64,000 nucleotides of DNA from NCBI RefSeq assembly GCF_004364635.1, contig NZ_SOAX01000002.1, forward strand, positions 248,001-312,000, given 5' to 3'. Numbering within the stretch: the first letter of the stretch is position 1; each line of letters opens with the position of its first letter. This document shows, piece after piece, positions 27,737-38,292 of this stretch. Made by a program: the position numbers and the translations under genes. The stretch is from Halospina denitrificans. Lineage in GTDB: Bacteria > Pseudomonadota > Gammaproteobacteria > Pseudomonadales > Oleiphilaceae. The notes under the pieces were generated by a model, which worked only from the letters and a program-made list of their open reading frames with translations, was not told the origin of the DNA and ran no database searches.

Positions 27737-28314
27737 TCCCGAACCGGCGCAAACGAACGCCGGTGCATGGGGCTCGCGCCCTGGGCTTTCAGCGCCTCAA
27801 TATGGGCCTTGGTGGGATAGCCCTTATGGCCCGCAAGGCCATAGCCTGGATAGTCCCTGTCCATGGCCACCATTTCCCGATCCCGCGTAACCTTGGCGAG
27901 GATGCTGGCGGCCGCAATGGCGTCCATCCGGTCATCTCCCTTGACTACGGCCAGTGACGGCCACTGCCATTCGGGGCACCGGTGCCCGTCCACCACCACG
28001 AACTCGGGCGCCGGCATCAGGCCCGACACTGCCCGCTCCATCGCAAGCATGGTGGCGCCATGGATATTGAGCCGATCGATCTCCGCCACCTCACAGCGCC
28101 CCAGACACCAGGCCAGGGCCCGCTCCCGGATCTGCTCGTAAAGCCCCTCGCGCTTGCGCTCACTGAGCTTCTTGGAGTCGCGCAGGCCCTCCACGGGGTT
28201 GTTGGGATCCAGGATAACGGCGGCGGTTACCACCGGCCCGGCCAGGGGCCCTCTTCCCACCTCGTCCACACCGGCCAGCAGGGTACCCTGATAGGGAATA
28301 ACCGGTTCATCCAT
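27718..28314 (-). CDS. rnhB: Ribonuclease HII
   Basis: Cuts RNA in RNA-DNA hybrids and removes single misincorporated ribonucleotides. 198 residues with the catalytic [11 protein letters not shown] motif (residues 17-27), the second acidic motif [10 protein letters not shown] and third [20 protein letters not shown]. It overlaps lpxB by 8 bp and ends the lpx operon, the common gammaproteobacterial order (usually followed by dnaE, which is absent here). Confidence 0.97.
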   Translation of the reverse strand: MDEPVIPYQGTLLAGVDEVGRGPLAGPVVTAAVILDPNNPVEGLRDSKKLSERKREGLYEQIRERALAWCLGRCEVAEIDRLNIHGATMLAMERAVSGLMPAPEFVVVDGHRCPEWQWPSLAVVKGDDRMDAIAAASILAKVTRDREMVAMDRDYPGYGLAGHKGYPTKAHIEALKAQGASPMHRRSFAPVRDYPPTS

Positions 28315-29530
28315 GGTCCTGCTCCTCCGTATCCGTGGGCAGGGGCTGCCCTTCGATCAGTGCTGCTATGGCCTCGGCAGCGCGCTCGCTGGCGTTGCGC
28401 TGGAGTTGATGATGGATTTTCTCGAACTCCAGGCGCTCACGCTCAATGGTGTCCGTCGAGGTCAGGCGCTGGAGCAGGGCCTGACCGAGCGCCTCCGGGT
28501 TGGCGTCCTCCTGCAGGAATTCCGGCAGTATGGGCTCGGGCGCCAGCAGATTGGGCAGGGCCACGTGTTCGATGTAAACCATGCGGGAGACAATCCAGAA
28601 GGTCACCGGGTTGATCTGATTGGCAACCACCATGGGGCATTTCAGCAGGGCCGCTTCCAGGGTTGCCGTTCCCGAAAACATCAGGACCGCATCCGCGGCC
28701 GTCATCACCTCACGGGAGCGACCATCCACAAGCCGGACATCAAGCTCGTCATAATCAGCCTTCTCCGCCAGAAAGCCCTCGATCTGTTCCCGACGTGCAC
28801 GGTTAATACAGGGAATCACATAGATGGGTGACAGTTGGCTCTCACGCTTGAGCCAGAGCGCCGCATCCAGAAAAACCGGCCCCAGATGGGCAACCTCACT
28901 TCGCCGGCTTCCGGGCAGCATGGCCACCACAGGCCCTTCCTCAGGGAGATCCAGGGCCTGCCGGGCGCCCGCCCGATCCGGCTCATGGGGAATCTGGTCG
29001 GCCATGGGGTGGCCCACAAAGCGTACCGGTACGCCATGCTCCTCATAGAACCGGGCCTCGAATGGAAGCAGCGTCAGCATCAGGTCAACGGACTTTGCTA
29101 TACCCTTGATCCGCCCCCGCCGCCAGGCCCAGACGGAAGGACTGACATAGTGAACCGTGGGGATGCCCGCTTCCCTCACCTGCCGTTCAAGGCCGAGAGT
29201 GAAGTCCGGGGAATCAATACCAATCATCACGGCCGGACGATTCTGGAGGCAGTAGTCCCGGATCCGGGCACGAATCTGAAAAAGTTCACGGAGGCGACCG
29301 ACAATCTCGACCAGCCCCATCACCGAGAGACGTTCCATGGGCACGATGGACTGGAATCCAGCCGCCCGCATGCGCTCGCCACCAATGCCTACAAAATGAG
29401 CGCGTGGATAACGTTTCCTGAGGCTCTGAATCAGGTCCGCACCGAGGAGGTCTCCGGAGACTTCCCCGGCAACCATGACGATGACGGGACCAGGTGGGGG
29501 CGAGGCAGCATGGGAGAGTACGGGTTGCAT
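28307..29530 (-). CDS. lpxB: Lipid-A-disaccharide synthase
   Basis: Glycosyltransferase that joins UDP-2,3-diacylglucosamine and lipid X in lipid A synthesis at the inner membrane. 407 residues, beginning with the [13 protein letters not shown] motif near residue 22 and containing [34 protein letters not shown] and LPGSRRSEV, all LpxB signatures. It follows lpxA by 6 bp and overlaps rnhB. Confidence 0.97.
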   Translation of the reverse strand: MQPVLSHAASPPPGPVIVMVAGEVSGDLLGADLIQSLRKRYPRAHFVGIGGERMRAAGFQSIVPMERLSVMGLVEIVGRLRELFQIRARIRDYCLQNRPAVMIGIDSPDFTLGLERQVREAGIPTVHYVSPSVWAWRRGRIKGIAKSVDLMLTLLPFEARFYEEHGVPVRFVGHPMADQIPHEPDRAGARQALDLPEEGPVVAMLPGSRRSEVAHLGPVFLDAALWLKRESQLSPIYVIPCINRARREQIEGFLAEKADYDELDVRLVDGRSREVMTAADAVLMFSGTATLEAALLKCPMVVANQINPVTFWIVSRMVYIEHVALPNLLAPEPILPEFLQEDANPEALGQALLQRLTSTDTIERERLEFEKIHHQLQRNASERAAEAIAALIEGQPLPTDTEEQDHG

Positions 29531-29536
29531 GGGGCG

Positions 29537-30328
29537 TTAGCGCACGATGCCCCGTTCGGCACGCCTGAGGGTCTTCACCAGCAGGGCGACTTCATCATGG
29601 CCGACAAACTCACTTTCCAGCTGTCCGATGGCCTGTTCCAGTGTGTTGCCCTCGCGGTAAAGAATCCGGTAGGCGCGACGCAGGTCATGAATGACATCCC
29701 GGGCAAAGCCACGACGCTTGAGACCTTCCACGTTGAGACCGTGGGCCTGGGCCGACTGACCACTGGCCATCACGTAGGCCGGGATATCCTTGAGGACAAT
29801 GCTCCCGCCAGCGCTCATGGAGTACGCCCCCAGATGGCAGAACTGATGCACCATGGTTCCACCCCCCAGAATCACATAATCGTCCACATCCACGTGGCCG
29901 GCCAGGGTGGCGCAGTTAGCCAGGATCGCCTGGTTGCCGATCACGCAGTCGTGAGCAACATGGACATAGGCCATAAGCAGGTTGTTATCACCGATGCGGG
30001 TTTCCCCGCGATCCTGGACAGTGCCCCGGTGGATGGTGCAACTCTCGCGGATGATGTTGTTATCGCCAATGACCAGGGTCGTGGGCTCGCCCTGGTATTT
30101 CATGTCCTGACAGGCTTCACCAACACTGGAGAACTGGAATATCCGGTTGTTCGCGCCAATCGTCGTGGGGCCCTTGATGACCACATGGGACAGGATTTCG
30201 GTGTTATCACCGATTTCCACATCCGGACCGATCCAGGTCCATGGACCAACCGTCACTCCCTGACCCAGCTTCGCCGAGGGATCGACAATTGCCTGGGGAT
30301 GGATCGCCTGGTCCGAACCCGCTGTCAT
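29537..30328 (-). CDS. lpxA: UDP-N-acetylglucosamine acyltransferase
   Basis: First enzyme of lipid A synthesis, transferring an R-3-hydroxyacyl chain from ACP to UDP-GlcNAc. 263 residues of left-handed beta-helix hexapeptide repeats, with the catalytic-His region MAYVHVAHDCVIGNQ and a C-terminal helical domain. The ATG shares one base with the fabZ stop (TGATG), implying coupled translation. Confidence 0.97.
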   Translation of the reverse strand: MTAGSDQAIHPQAIVDPSAKLGQGVTVGPWTWIGPDVEIGDNTEILSHVVIKGPTTIGANNRIFQFSSVGEACQDMKYQGEPTTLVIGDNNIIRESCTIHRGTVQDRGETRIGDNNLLMAYVHVAHDCVIGNQAILANCATLAGHVDVDDYVILGGGTMVHQFCHLGAYSMSAGGSIVLKDIPAYVMASGQSAQAHGLNVEGLKRRGFARDVIHDLRRAYRILYREGNTLEQAIGQLESEFVGHDEVALLVKTLRRAERGIVR

Positions 30329-30762
30329 CAGATTGCTCCTTCGGCCGTGATGATTTCGGCCGCGCAGGCCAGGTCATCGCCAACCCAGGCCTTACAGTCG
30401 AATTTCCAGATGTTGTGCTTGTCTGCGAGCAGTGTAGACCGGATGACGAGCTGATCGCCAGGCACGACCTGGCGCTTGAAGCGGGCCTTATTGCAACCGG
30501 CAAAATAATGGGTGAACCCGTCAGCCGGGCTGCGGCCCACGGTTACAAAGCCGAGTACCCCCGACAGCTGGGCCATGGATTCAATGATCATCACACCCGG
30601 CATAATGCGTTTCTGTGGGAAATGCCCCTCAAAGTAATGTTCATTGATCGAGACGTTCTTGAGACCAACAATATACTCACCCTTCTCCACATCGGTTACC
30701 CGATCCACAAGCAGAAAGGGATAACGGTGAGGCAGGAATTCCATGATTTCTTCAATATTCAT
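30328..30762 (-). CDS. fabZ: 3-hydroxyacyl-ACP dehydratase FabZ
   Basis: Hot-dog fold dehydratase of fatty-acid elongation that competes with LpxA and LpxD for the hydroxyacyl-ACP pool. 144 residues: FLPHRYPFLLVDRV, then the catalytic HYFEGHFPQKRIMPGV and the MAQLSGV helix. Sits between lpxD and lpxA as in E. coli. Confidence 0.97.
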   Translation of the reverse strand: MNIEEIMEFLPHRYPFLLVDRVTDVEKGEYIVGLKNVSINEHYFEGHFPQKRIMPGVMIIESMAQLSGVLGFVTVGRSPADGFTHYFAGCNKARFKRQVVPGDQLVIRSTLLADKHNIWKFDCKAWVGDDLACAAEIITAEGAI

Positions 30763-30777
30763 GCCGAAGCCTCGGAT

Positions 30778-31803
30778 TCAGTCGTTGAGTTTCTTTTCAA
30801 GTTGGCGCAGCCGCCGGGCCATGTCGTCAAGCTGACGGAAACGGGCCACACTGCGACGCCAGTCGCGGTTTGATTCCACACCGGTTCCGGAGGAATAGAC
30901 ACCAGGTTCATTCAGATTCTTCGTGACCATGGTCATGCCGGTTAAGTGAACGTGATCGGCAATCTTAAGGTGGCCCGCTATGGCTGAGGCGCCACCAAAA
31001 ATACAGTGCCGGCCAATGTGGGTACTGCCGGCAATGCCGACAAGCGCAGCCATGGCTGAGTGTTCACCTATCTCGACGTTATGGCCGATCTGGACATTAT
31101 TATCGATCTTCACCCCATCACCGATCACGGTGTCATCCAGGGCACCACGGTCAATGCTCGTATTGGCGCCAACATCGACATCATTGCCAATACGAACGCC
31201 GCCAATCTGGGCAATGCGTTCCCAGTGGTCGCTGGCATGGGCGTAACCAAATCCATCCGATCCGATCACCGCGCCACTGCTGATACGGCAACGCTGGCCC
31301 AGGACAACGTCGTGGTAAAGGGTGACATTCGCCGCCAGAACTGTCCCCTCACCGACATGGCTGCGCACGCCAATCACGGAACCGGGCCCAATACGGGCGC
31401 CGTCCTCGATTCGCGCCTCGGACTCGACAACGACGCCAGCCCCAATAAAGGCGGTACTGGCCACATGAGCAGAGGGCGACACGCTGGCTGACGGATGGAT
31501 ACCGGCTTCCGGCGATGGCTGTGGGTCAAACAGGTGGCTGAGGCGGGCAAAGCCAAGGTAGGGATCGTCCAACAGAAGCGCGTTGACCGGGCACTGATCG
31601 GCCAATTCAGGCCGGATCAGCACAGCCGTGGCCTTTGTTTCCGGCAGGTGGCGGGTATATTTCTCATTGGCAAGGAAGGTCACCTGGCCCGGCCGGGCAT
31701 TATGCACCGTTCCCAGGCCGGTAACCTCGGCTGATTCCTCACCGCGAAGCTCCGCACCCAGAAGCTGTGCCACTTCAGCCAGTGTTTTCCGCAAACCGCT
31801 CAT
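30778..31803 (-). CDS. lpxD: UDP-3-O-acylglucosamine N-acyltransferase
   Basis: Third step of lipid A synthesis, adding the N-linked hydroxyacyl chain. 341 residues: an N-terminal uridine-binding domain (LGTVHNARPGQVTFLANEKY), a hexapeptide-repeat beta-helix with the catalytic histidine region IGSDGFGYA and IDNNVQIGHNVEIG, and a C-terminal helix. ATG 31803 is preferred, with GGAG five bases upstream, over a GTG at 31809. Confidence 0.96.
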   Translation of the reverse strand: MSGLRKTLAEVAQLLGAELRGEESAEVTGLGTVHNARPGQVTFLANEKYTRHLPETKATAVLIRPELADQCPVNALLLDDPYLGFARLSHLFDPQPSPEAGIHPSASVSPSAHVASTAFIGAGVVVESEARIEDGARIGPGSVIGVRSHVGEGTVLAANVTLYHDVVLGQRCRISSGAVIGSDGFGYAHASDHWERIAQIGGVRIGNDVDVGANTSIDRGALDDTVIGDGVKIDNNVQIGHNVEIGEHSAMAALVGIAGSTHIGRHCIFGGASAIAGHLKIADHVHLTGMTMVTKNLNEPGVYSSGTGVESNRDWRRSVARFRQLDDMARRLRQLEKKLND

Positions 31804-31832
31804 CCACACTCCAGCTACTCAATCGCCCATCA

Positions 31833-32351
31833 TCAGGACCCGGATTCGGCCTGTGCATCCAGCAACTCGATCATCTCGTCAGTCAGGTCCAGATCCGGCT
31901 TAACATAGATCACTGCTTCGCCGGGGATAATCAGATCGAGGTCATGCTGATCCAGCAGCTTCTCCATGGCCGCGTCCACGGCCGGACGCGACTGCTGGAG
32001 GAACTGTTGCTGGCGCTGGCTCACCGCCTGTTCGAACCTGGCGCGGCGCTGCTGGTATTCACGCGCCTTCTGCTCAAATTCGCTTTCGAGGTCGCCGCGC
32101 TCCGATTCATTCATCATGGATCCATCGGTTTTCAGCCGCTCCTGCAGCTCTTTCGCCTCCTCCTCCAGGGCCCTGATCGACTCCTGCTCCTTCTTGAGCT
32201 CACCCTGAATCACATCGCCAAACTCGCTGCCTGCATCGGACGAGAACACGGCTTCACGCAGATTGACCACGCCAATCCTGTTTTCCGCCAGTACCGGCAT
32301 CGCCGCCAACAACAGCATCATTACCGCTGTTACCTGTTTTATTCCATGCAT
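31833..32351 (-). CDS. skp: Periplasmic chaperone Skp/OmpH
   Basis: Trimeric chaperone that carries unfolded outer-membrane proteins to BamA. 172 residues with a signal peptide (MHGIKQVTAVMMLLLAAMPVLA), the strand KIGVV-like ENRIGVVNLREAVFSS, a long charged coiled-coil tentacle (QGELKKEQESIRALEEEAKE) and the C-terminal DLDLIIPGEAVIYV. AAGGAG precedes the ATG at 32351. It lies between bamA and lpxD, the conserved order. Confidence 0.93.
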   Translation of the reverse strand: MHGIKQVTAVMMLLLAAMPVLAENRIGVVNLREAVFSSDAGSEFGDVIQGELKKEQESIRALEEEAKELQERLKTDGSMMNESERGDLESEFEQKAREYQQRRARFEQAVSQRQQQFLQQSRPAVDAAMEKLLDQHDLDLIIPGEAVIYVKPDLDLTDEMIELLDAQAESGS

Positions 32352-32434
32352 CACCACGCTCCTTGATTGATTGTGGTCAATTGTAGTGGGCCCCCATTCT
32401 GCCGCCCAATCATTAAATCTTCCAGACCACCCGC

Positions 32435-34753
32435 TCAGAATTGCTGGCCGAGGGAGAACTGGAATCGTCGGGTATCGTCCTCGGCCTGGCTGTTGAGGGG
32501 CTCGGCAAGACTGAACCCAAGCGGACCGATTGCCGTGATCCACTCAAAACTGATCCCGGCCGCATAGCGGATCTCATCCGCGGCGGGGTCAAAGCCGCGT
32601 GTGGTATCAAACACGTTTCCGCCATCCACGAATACCGCCGTCCGCATGCTGCGACTGTCCGCGGCGAAGGGCACGGGAAAGATGAGCTGGGCACTGGTTT
32701 CAACCAGTACGTTACCACCGAAGGGACGCTCCCTCTGGAACATCGCGTCATCTGCTGGCGTGGATTCATTACCAAGCGAGTTGGCCTCATAACCGCGCAC
32801 CGAGCCATAACCACCTGCAAAGAAATGCTCATAGAAAGGGGTGGCGTTTACATCACCATACCCGTCGCTATACCCGACTTCCGTTCTCAGCCGTCCAACC
32901 CAGCGGTGCCGGCTGTCTATGGGAAAGAAGGAATCCGTTTTGTGCCGGATCTTGAAATAAGTCAGAGCACTGCCCGGAACGGCAGACTCAATACTGAGGC
33001 TGTTGCGTGAGCCCGACGTCGGCATCCGGCCCCGGTTGTGGGTATTGCGAACGATGGAACCACTCAGCAGGAAAGCACTCTGAGAGTCTCCCTCCTCATC
33101 GATGAAATTGGAGATCTCAACAGCCGGGAAGCGACCTGCTTTGACCCGATTGTAGCTGTACCCCGGCCCGAAGTTCAGCCGGGTGTTATTGCTGATCGGA
33201 TAGCCAAAGGTCATACGTGCCGTGATGGTATCCAGGACGAAGGAGGAAATGTCCTCCTCTTCAAAATCCGTTTCCCGGGCCTGAAGGCTGAAGCCCCGGC
33301 TGACCCCATCCACCGTGTAGAACGGATTGGTATAGGAAATATTGGCGCTGTTCACGGATTGACTGGAATTGACCCCGAAAGAGGCGCGACGCCCTGTCCC
33401 GAAGAAGTTCTTCTCGGAAATGTCGGCGCCGAAGATCAAGCCTGAAACCTGGGAGAAACCGATGTTCGCCGAAAGACTCCCGGTGGGCTGTTCTTCCACC
33501 GTGTAGGTTACGTCCACCTGGTCGTCGGTGCCGGCAACAGGTGAGGTATCCACGTTGACCTGCTGGAAAAAGCCAGTCCGTTCAAGCTGCGTGCGGGACG
33601 ACTCGATGCGGTCGCTGGAGGCAACGCCGCCTTCCATCTGCCGCATCTCCTGGCGCAGCACCTCGTCATGGGTCGCGGTATTGCCCCGGAAATGGATGCG
33701 GCGCACATAGGTTCGTTTGCCCGGCTGCACCTCAAACACCACGGTCGTGGTCCCATCCTCGTGAACCTGGGGAACGCCTTCAACATTGGCGAAGCTGTAG
33801 CCCTCCCGCCCCAGCCGCCGGGTAATCAGGTTACTGGTCATTGTCATCCGCTGCTGGGAGAAGGTTTCTCCCTGCTCAAGCACAATCAGCTTCTCAAGTT
33901 CTTCCTTCGGAACAATGAGGTTACCTTCCAGCTTGACCTCGCGAACACTGTACTGGGGCCCCTCATCAATCGCCAGGGTCACAAACACCTTCTGTTTATC
34001 CGGTGCAAGTGAGACATTGCTCGATTCCACCGTGAAGTCCACGAAACCATTGTTCAGGTAGTGGGAGCGCAGGGTTTCCAGGTCCCCAGAGAGCTTCTCC
34101 CGCGCGTATTTGTCCTTGTTGGTGATGGAGCTCCACCAGCCGGTCTCGCGAAGCGCCATCCGGCTGATGAGGTCACTGTCGCTGTATTCCTCATTGCCGA
34201 TGATATTGATGTGCTGGATAGCGGCCACGTCACCTTCGTTGATATTGAAGTTGATGGCCACACGATTTCGGGGGAGTTCCTCAACCTCTGCCTGGACATC
34301 CGCGTTGTAACGCCCCTGGGCAACATAGGAACGGAGAATTTCAAGCTCGAGACGTTCAAGGGTAGCCCGCTGGAAGATCTGTCCTTCCTCGACGCCGGCC
34401 TGGCGCATGCCCTCCATGAGCTGTTCCGTTTCAATATTCTCGTTGCCTTCGACTTCTATATCACTGATGGATGGACGCTCCTCTACCTCCACGATCAGGA
34501 TGTCACCATCCCGTGCGAGCGATACATCCGAGAAAAGACCTGTACGGAACAGCGTGCGGATGGATTCGGATAGAAGGTTGTTATTGACCCGGTCCCCGAT
34601 CTCGACTGGAAGTGCCCCGAAGACGTTACCGGCGGAAACCCGCTGCAGGCCCTCGACCTCAATATCGGAGACGGTGAAGGATTCCGGCGCTGCTGTCGGC
34701 ACCCATAACGCCAGCACCATCGCCGGCAACACATTCCGCAAGAAGCCTTTCAT
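32435..34753 (-). CDS. bamA: Outer-membrane assembly protein BamA
   Basis: Central pore of the beta-barrel assembly machine. 772 residues: signal peptide, five POTRA domains (about 25-420, for example FTVSDIEVEGLQRVSAGNVF), then a 16-strand barrel with the VRGY motif (GSVRGYEANSLG) and terminal FQFSLGQQF ending in Phe. The start at ATG 34753 gives a proper signal peptide; the frame is open about 38 codons further upstream without family similarity. Confidence 0.97.
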   Translation of the reverse strand: MKGFLRNVLPAMVLALWVPTAAPESFTVSDIEVEGLQRVSAGNVFGALPVEIGDRVNNNLLSESIRTLFRTGLFSDVSLARDGDILIVEVEERPSISDIEVEGNENIETEQLMEGMRQAGVEEGQIFQRATLERLELEILRSYVAQGRYNADVQAEVEELPRNRVAINFNINEGDVAAIQHINIIGNEEYSDSDLISRMALRETGWWSSITNKDKYAREKLSGDLETLRSHYLNNGFVDFTVESSNVSLAPDKQKVFVTLAIDEGPQYSVREVKLEGNLIVPKEELEKLIVLEQGETFSQQRMTMTSNLITRRLGREGYSFANVEGVPQVHEDGTTTVVFEVQPGKRTYVRRIHFRGNTATHDEVLRQEMRQMEGGVASSDRIESSRTQLERTGFFQQVNVDTSPVAGTDDQVDVTYTVEEQPTGSLSANIGFSQVSGLIFGADISEKNFFGTGRRASFGVNSSQSVNSANISYTNPFYTVDGVSRGFSLQARETDFEEEDISSFVLDTITARMTFGYPISNNTRLNFGPGYSYNRVKAGRFPAVEISNFIDEEGDSQSAFLLSGSIVRNTHNRGRMPTSGSRNSLSIESAVPGSALTYFKIRHKTDSFFPIDSRHRWVGRLRTEVGYSDGYGDVNATPFYEHFFAGGYGSVRGYEANSLGNESTPADDAMFQRERPFGGNVLVETSAQLIFPVPFAADSRSMRTAVFVDGGNVFDTTRGFDPAADEIRYAAGISFEWITAIGPLGFSLAEPLNSQAEDDTRRFQFSLGQQF

Positions 34754-34897
34754 GTAATTAATAGTCGCCTGATTGCAATAGTGACTTGGTAATAGCGCAT
34801 AACAAGGGTAACGAACCGGCTGTGCCAGAATACATTCTGCGCTATCACGGATTTTATGCCTGACCATGGTGCCAATGCCGGCAAAGCCGGCTAATTC

Positions 34898-36247
34898 TCA
34901 CAACCGCAGCACGTCATTGTAAAGTGCCAGGACCATCAACGTACCGATCAACACGAGTCCAACACGCAGCCATATCGCCTGAACGGCCTCGGGCAAAGGC
35001 TTTCCCTGAATCCATTCCCAGGCATAAAAAAGGATATGCCCGCCATCCAGAATCGGTATGGGAAGCAGGTTTATGATGCCGAGACTGATGCTGAGGTAGG
35101 CGAGAAAGCGCATAAAGGACTCGAAACCGGAGCTGACCGTGGTTTCCGCCACCCGGGCGATGGTGATGGGGCCGCTGATATTGCGGACCGAGAGCAGCCC
35201 GCTGGCCATCTTGCCGACCGCCACCAGGGTGGTTCGGGTATCATTCCAGAACTGGCCGAACGCTTCAGGCACCGCTTCTACGGGGCCGAAACGGGTAGCT
35301 CGCTGCATTTCCTCCGGCCAGGAGACGGACTGAACACCGGCTCCGATCCGGCCAACCGTTTCGCCATCCTCCAGCTGAGTCTCCTCCGGCGTCACGGCCA
35401 GTGTGCGCTCTTCACCCTCCCGACGAATACGCAGGGTCAGTTCGCTGCCGGGGGAAGCGCGGATGATATCAACCAGCTCAAACCAGTCCGCCACCGGTTT
35501 ACCACCCGCTTCAATGATTTCATCGCCGCTGCGCAGTCCCGCGTCCTCGGCCGGGCTATCAGGCCTGATCTGACCCAGGACGGACGGGATGTCCGGCCGC
35601 CAGGGCTCAATGCCGAATTCTCGGACGGGGTCCGGATCACGGGCACCGGAAAGCCAGCCGTTGAGCATCGCCGAGCGCGTAACCTCCCTGCCCTGATCCT
35701 GCAGTGACATGGTAACCTGGCCCTGTTCACCGGCGCGCTGCAGCAGTGCCATGCCCACATGACGCCAGGACGGCGTCTCACGCCCATCAACGGCAACCAC
35801 CTCCATACCCTCGGCAAGCTCCATGCGGGCAGCCGGCGACTCGGGCTCAACACTGCCGACAACCGGGGCAATGGTCGTGAAGCCGATTACACTCAACAGC
35901 CAGTAGGCGAATATCGCAAAAATGAAGTTGGCGATAGGGCCCGCAGACGCCACCGCGATGCGTCGTGCCGGGGTCTGGCGATTGAACGCCAGATGACGCT
36001 CTTCCTCCGGAACATCCCCTTCCCGCTCATCAAGCATGCGGACATAGCCGCCGAGAGGAATGGCCGCAACAGCGAATTCGGTTCCGTAGCGGTCTTTCCA
36101 GAGCAGCAGCGGCTTTCCAAAGCCGACCGAAAAACGCAAAACCCGGATGCCGGCCCGGCGGGCCACCCAGAAATGGCCGAACTCATGGACGGTAACAAGG
36201 ATCCCGAGGGTAACGATCAGGGCGAGAACGGTCTGAATCACAGCCAT
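34898..36247 (-). CDS. rseP: Site-2 protease RseP
   Basis: Inner-membrane zinc protease that cuts RseA to release sigma-E during envelope stress. 449 residues with the HEFGH zinc motif near residue 21 (VTVHEFGHFWVARRAG), the membrane-reentrant loop GGYVRM, two tandem PDZ domains and the C-terminal NLLPIPILDGGH motif that gives the third zinc ligand. Directly downstream of dxr (3 bp) and ahead of bamA. Confidence 0.97.
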   Translation of the reverse strand: MAVIQTVLALIVTLGILVTVHEFGHFWVARRAGIRVLRFSVGFGKPLLLWKDRYGTEFAVAAIPLGGYVRMLDEREGDVPEEERHLAFNRQTPARRIAVASAGPIANFIFAIFAYWLLSVIGFTTIAPVVGSVEPESPAARMELAEGMEVVAVDGRETPSWRHVGMALLQRAGEQGQVTMSLQDQGREVTRSAMLNGWLSGARDPDPVREFGIEPWRPDIPSVLGQIRPDSPAEDAGLRSGDEIIEAGGKPVADWFELVDIIRASPGSELTLRIRREGEERTLAVTPEETQLEDGETVGRIGAGVQSVSWPEEMQRATRFGPVEAVPEAFGQFWNDTRTTLVAVGKMASGLLSVRNISGPITIARVAETTVSSGFESFMRFLAYLSISLGIINLLPIPILDGGHILFYAWEWIQGKPLPEAVQAIWLRVGLVLIGTLMVLALYNDVLRL

Positions 36248-36250
36248 GGT

Positions 36251-37456
36251 CTAATTCTTCTCCCATTCGCGTTGCATGACGGGGCGGGATTCAATGCACT
36301 GTGCCGCGTACTCGCGCGCACGCTCGTCCTGCGTCATCACCACCTCAATGGAATCCACGGGGACCGGGGTAATATGGGCCAGCGTCTCTTCCACCACACC
36401 GGCAATCCGGGTAAAGGCAATCCGCTCCTCCAGAAACGCCTGCACAGCGACCTCATTGGCCGCATTGAGCACGGCTGGCGCTGTTCCGCCGGCGCGGAAT
36501 GCTTCGGCGGCAAGCCGCAGGCTCGGGAAGCGCTCCAGGTCCGGTTTTTCAAAGTGAAAGGAGGCGAGCTCGAACAGATCAAGGGAGGCTACGCCGGCGT
36601 CGATGCGCTCAGGCCAGCCCAGGGCATTGGCAATCGGCGTGCGCATGTCGGGGCTCCCAAGCTGCGCCAGAACGGACCCGTCCCGATACTCCACCATCGA
36701 ATGGATGATGCTCTCCGGGTGCACGTGCACCTCGATGTGCTCGGGCGTTGTCTGGAACAGCCAGCACGCCTCTATGAGCTCCAGTCCCTTGTTCATCAGG
36801 GTTGCCGAATCCACCGATATTTTCCGGCCCATGGACCAGTTGGGATGGGCGCACGCCTGATCCGGCCTGACCTGTGCCAGTTCTTCCCGGGAGGCATTCC
36901 GGAAAGGCCCCCCCGAGGCGGTAAGGAGGATGCGGGTAACGCCAGCATCACCCATGGCAACCGGGTGTGATTGGGGCAGACACTGAAAGATCGCGTTATG
37001 CTCGGAATCTATGGGTAAAAGGGTGGCTCCGTAACGCGTCACCGCCTCCATAAACAGCCCACCGGACATGACCAGCGCTTCCTTGTTGGCAAGCAGCACC
37101 TTTTTGCCCTGCTCGATGGCTGACAGGGTAGGCACAAGCCCGGCGGCTCCAACAATGGCAGCCATAACCATGTCGACTTCGGAGCTTGCTGCCACCTCAC
37201 AGAGCCCCTGCTCCCCCGAGAGCGCCTCGGTTCCGGTTCCTGCCAGCGCATCCCGAAGCTCGGAAAGGCGGGAAGGCTCGCTGATGACCGCATAGCGCGG
37301 CCGGAACCGCTGGCAAAGGCGGCCAAGTGCTTCAACCTGGCTGTGAGCGCTGAGCGCAAAGACCTGAAACCGCTCCGGGTGACGGGCAATCACATCCAGT
37401 GTGCTGGTCCCGATGGAACCGGTCGCTCCCAGGACAGTGACATTCTGTGGTGTCAT
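36251..37456 (-). CDS. dxr: 1-deoxy-D-xylulose 5-phosphate reductoisomerase
   Basis: NADPH-dependent enzyme of the non-mevalonate isoprenoid pathway, making 2-C-methylerythritol 4-phosphate. 401 residues: nucleotide loop [43 protein letters not shown] and the catalytic flexible loop around TASGGPFRN. The ATG at 37456 overlaps the cdsA stop as ATGA; an in-frame ATG at 37465 is the alternative. Confidence 0.95.
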   Translation of the reverse strand: MTPQNVTVLGATGSIGTSTLDVIARHPERFQVFALSAHSQVEALGRLCQRFRPRYAVISEPSRLSELRDALAGTGTEALSGEQGLCEVAASSEVDMVMAAIVGAAGLVPTLSAIEQGKKVLLANKEALVMSGGLFMEAVTRYGATLLPIDSEHNAIFQCLPQSHPVAMGDAGVTRILLTASGGPFRNASREELAQVRPDQACAHPNWSMGRKISVDSATLMNKGLELIEACWLFQTTPEHIEVHVHPESIIHSMVEYRDGSVLAQLGSPDMRTPIANALGWPERIDAGVASLDLFELASFHFEKPDLERFPSLRLAAEAFRAGGTAPAVLNAANEVAVQAFLEERIAFTRIAGVVEETLAHITPVPVDSIEVVMTQDERAREYAAQCIESRPVMQREWEKN

Positions 37457-38280
37457 TTCAGCCATCCAAGCGCCGTAAAGCACAACGCCAGAACCGGTAT
37501 CGCAACCACCAGGCTGTCCAGGCGGTCCAGCAGGCCGCCGTGCCCCGGCAGCAACTGGCTGCTGTCCTTGATACCCCTGTGGCGCTTGAGCATGCTTTCA
37601 AAAAGATCGCCGAATACTGAGGCGACCGCCGTAATCAGGGAGACGAGCAGGAACTGGATAAACACCATCGGCGGCAACTCAAACCACAGCCCCACCCCGG
37701 TGGCAAGAAGCGCGACCACCAGAAGCCCACCCCAGACGCCGGCAAGGGTTTTCCCCGGGCTCACGGCCGGCGCCAGCTTACGCTTGCCCAGTGCCCGCCC
37801 GGCAAAATAGGCGCCGATATCGGCGGCCCACACAACCAGGAATGTATAGAGAATCAGCAGGAGATTGCTGGTGGCGCCGCCCAACTGCAGGGCACCGACC
37901 CGCAGATGGTTGAGTGCCAACCAGGCACCCGCGAGGACAGCAACCCCCATGGCAAGCCTGACGGGAACCGGTGCCCAGACCTGTTCCATGGCGGGGTAAC
38001 GGACCACGGCAATGGCCACCAGAACCCAGAAAACCATCAGGGCACCCAGGATCGGAATTACCGGCGCCGCATAGCTCAGCCCCATCACCAGAAGGATCAC
38101 CAGCGCATAACCCCAGCGGCCGGGCTGGGTTTCGATGCCCGCTATGTTGGCCCATTCCCAGCCCGCAATCGCGAGCACAAGCGCCGTAAAGAGCGCGAAG
38201 CCTACGGGGGGCAGGAAAAACAGGCCACCAACGATGATGGGGGCCAGAACCAGGGCGGTAATCACTCGCTGTCTGAGCAC
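37453..38280 (-). CDS. cdsA: Phosphatidate cytidylyltransferase
   Basis: Makes CDP-diacylglycerol, the entry point to phospholipids, in the inner membrane. 275 residues, seven to eight membrane segments, and the C-terminal signature [24 protein letters not shown]. The start is a GTG at 38280 with a purine-rich AGAGAGAG ahead; no ATG is available in frame near the N-terminus. Confidence 0.95.
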   Translation of the reverse strand: MLRQRVITALVLAPIIVGGLFFLPPVGFALFTALVLAIAGWEWANIAGIETQPGRWGYALVILLVMGLSYAAPVIPILGALMVFWVLVAIAVVRYPAMEQVWAPVPVRLAMGVAVLAGAWLALNHLRVGALQLGGATSNLLLILYTFLVVWAADIGAYFAGRALGKRKLAPAVSPGKTLAGVWGGLLVVALLATGVGLWFELPPMVFIQFLLVSLITAVASVFGDLFESMLKRHRGIKDSSQLLPGHGGLLDRLDSLVVAIPVLALCFTALGWLK

Positions 38281-38292
38281 GAAGGTCTCTCT

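Noticed and set aside
28835-30454. 539-codon open frame antisense to lpxB, lpxA and fabZ
   Set aside because: It crosses three firmly assigned genes and reads as compositional noise.
34877-34891. GCCGGC-AAA-GCCGGC hairpin between rseP and bamA
   Set aside because: No T tract on either strand; could be a chance palindrome, so not called a terminator.
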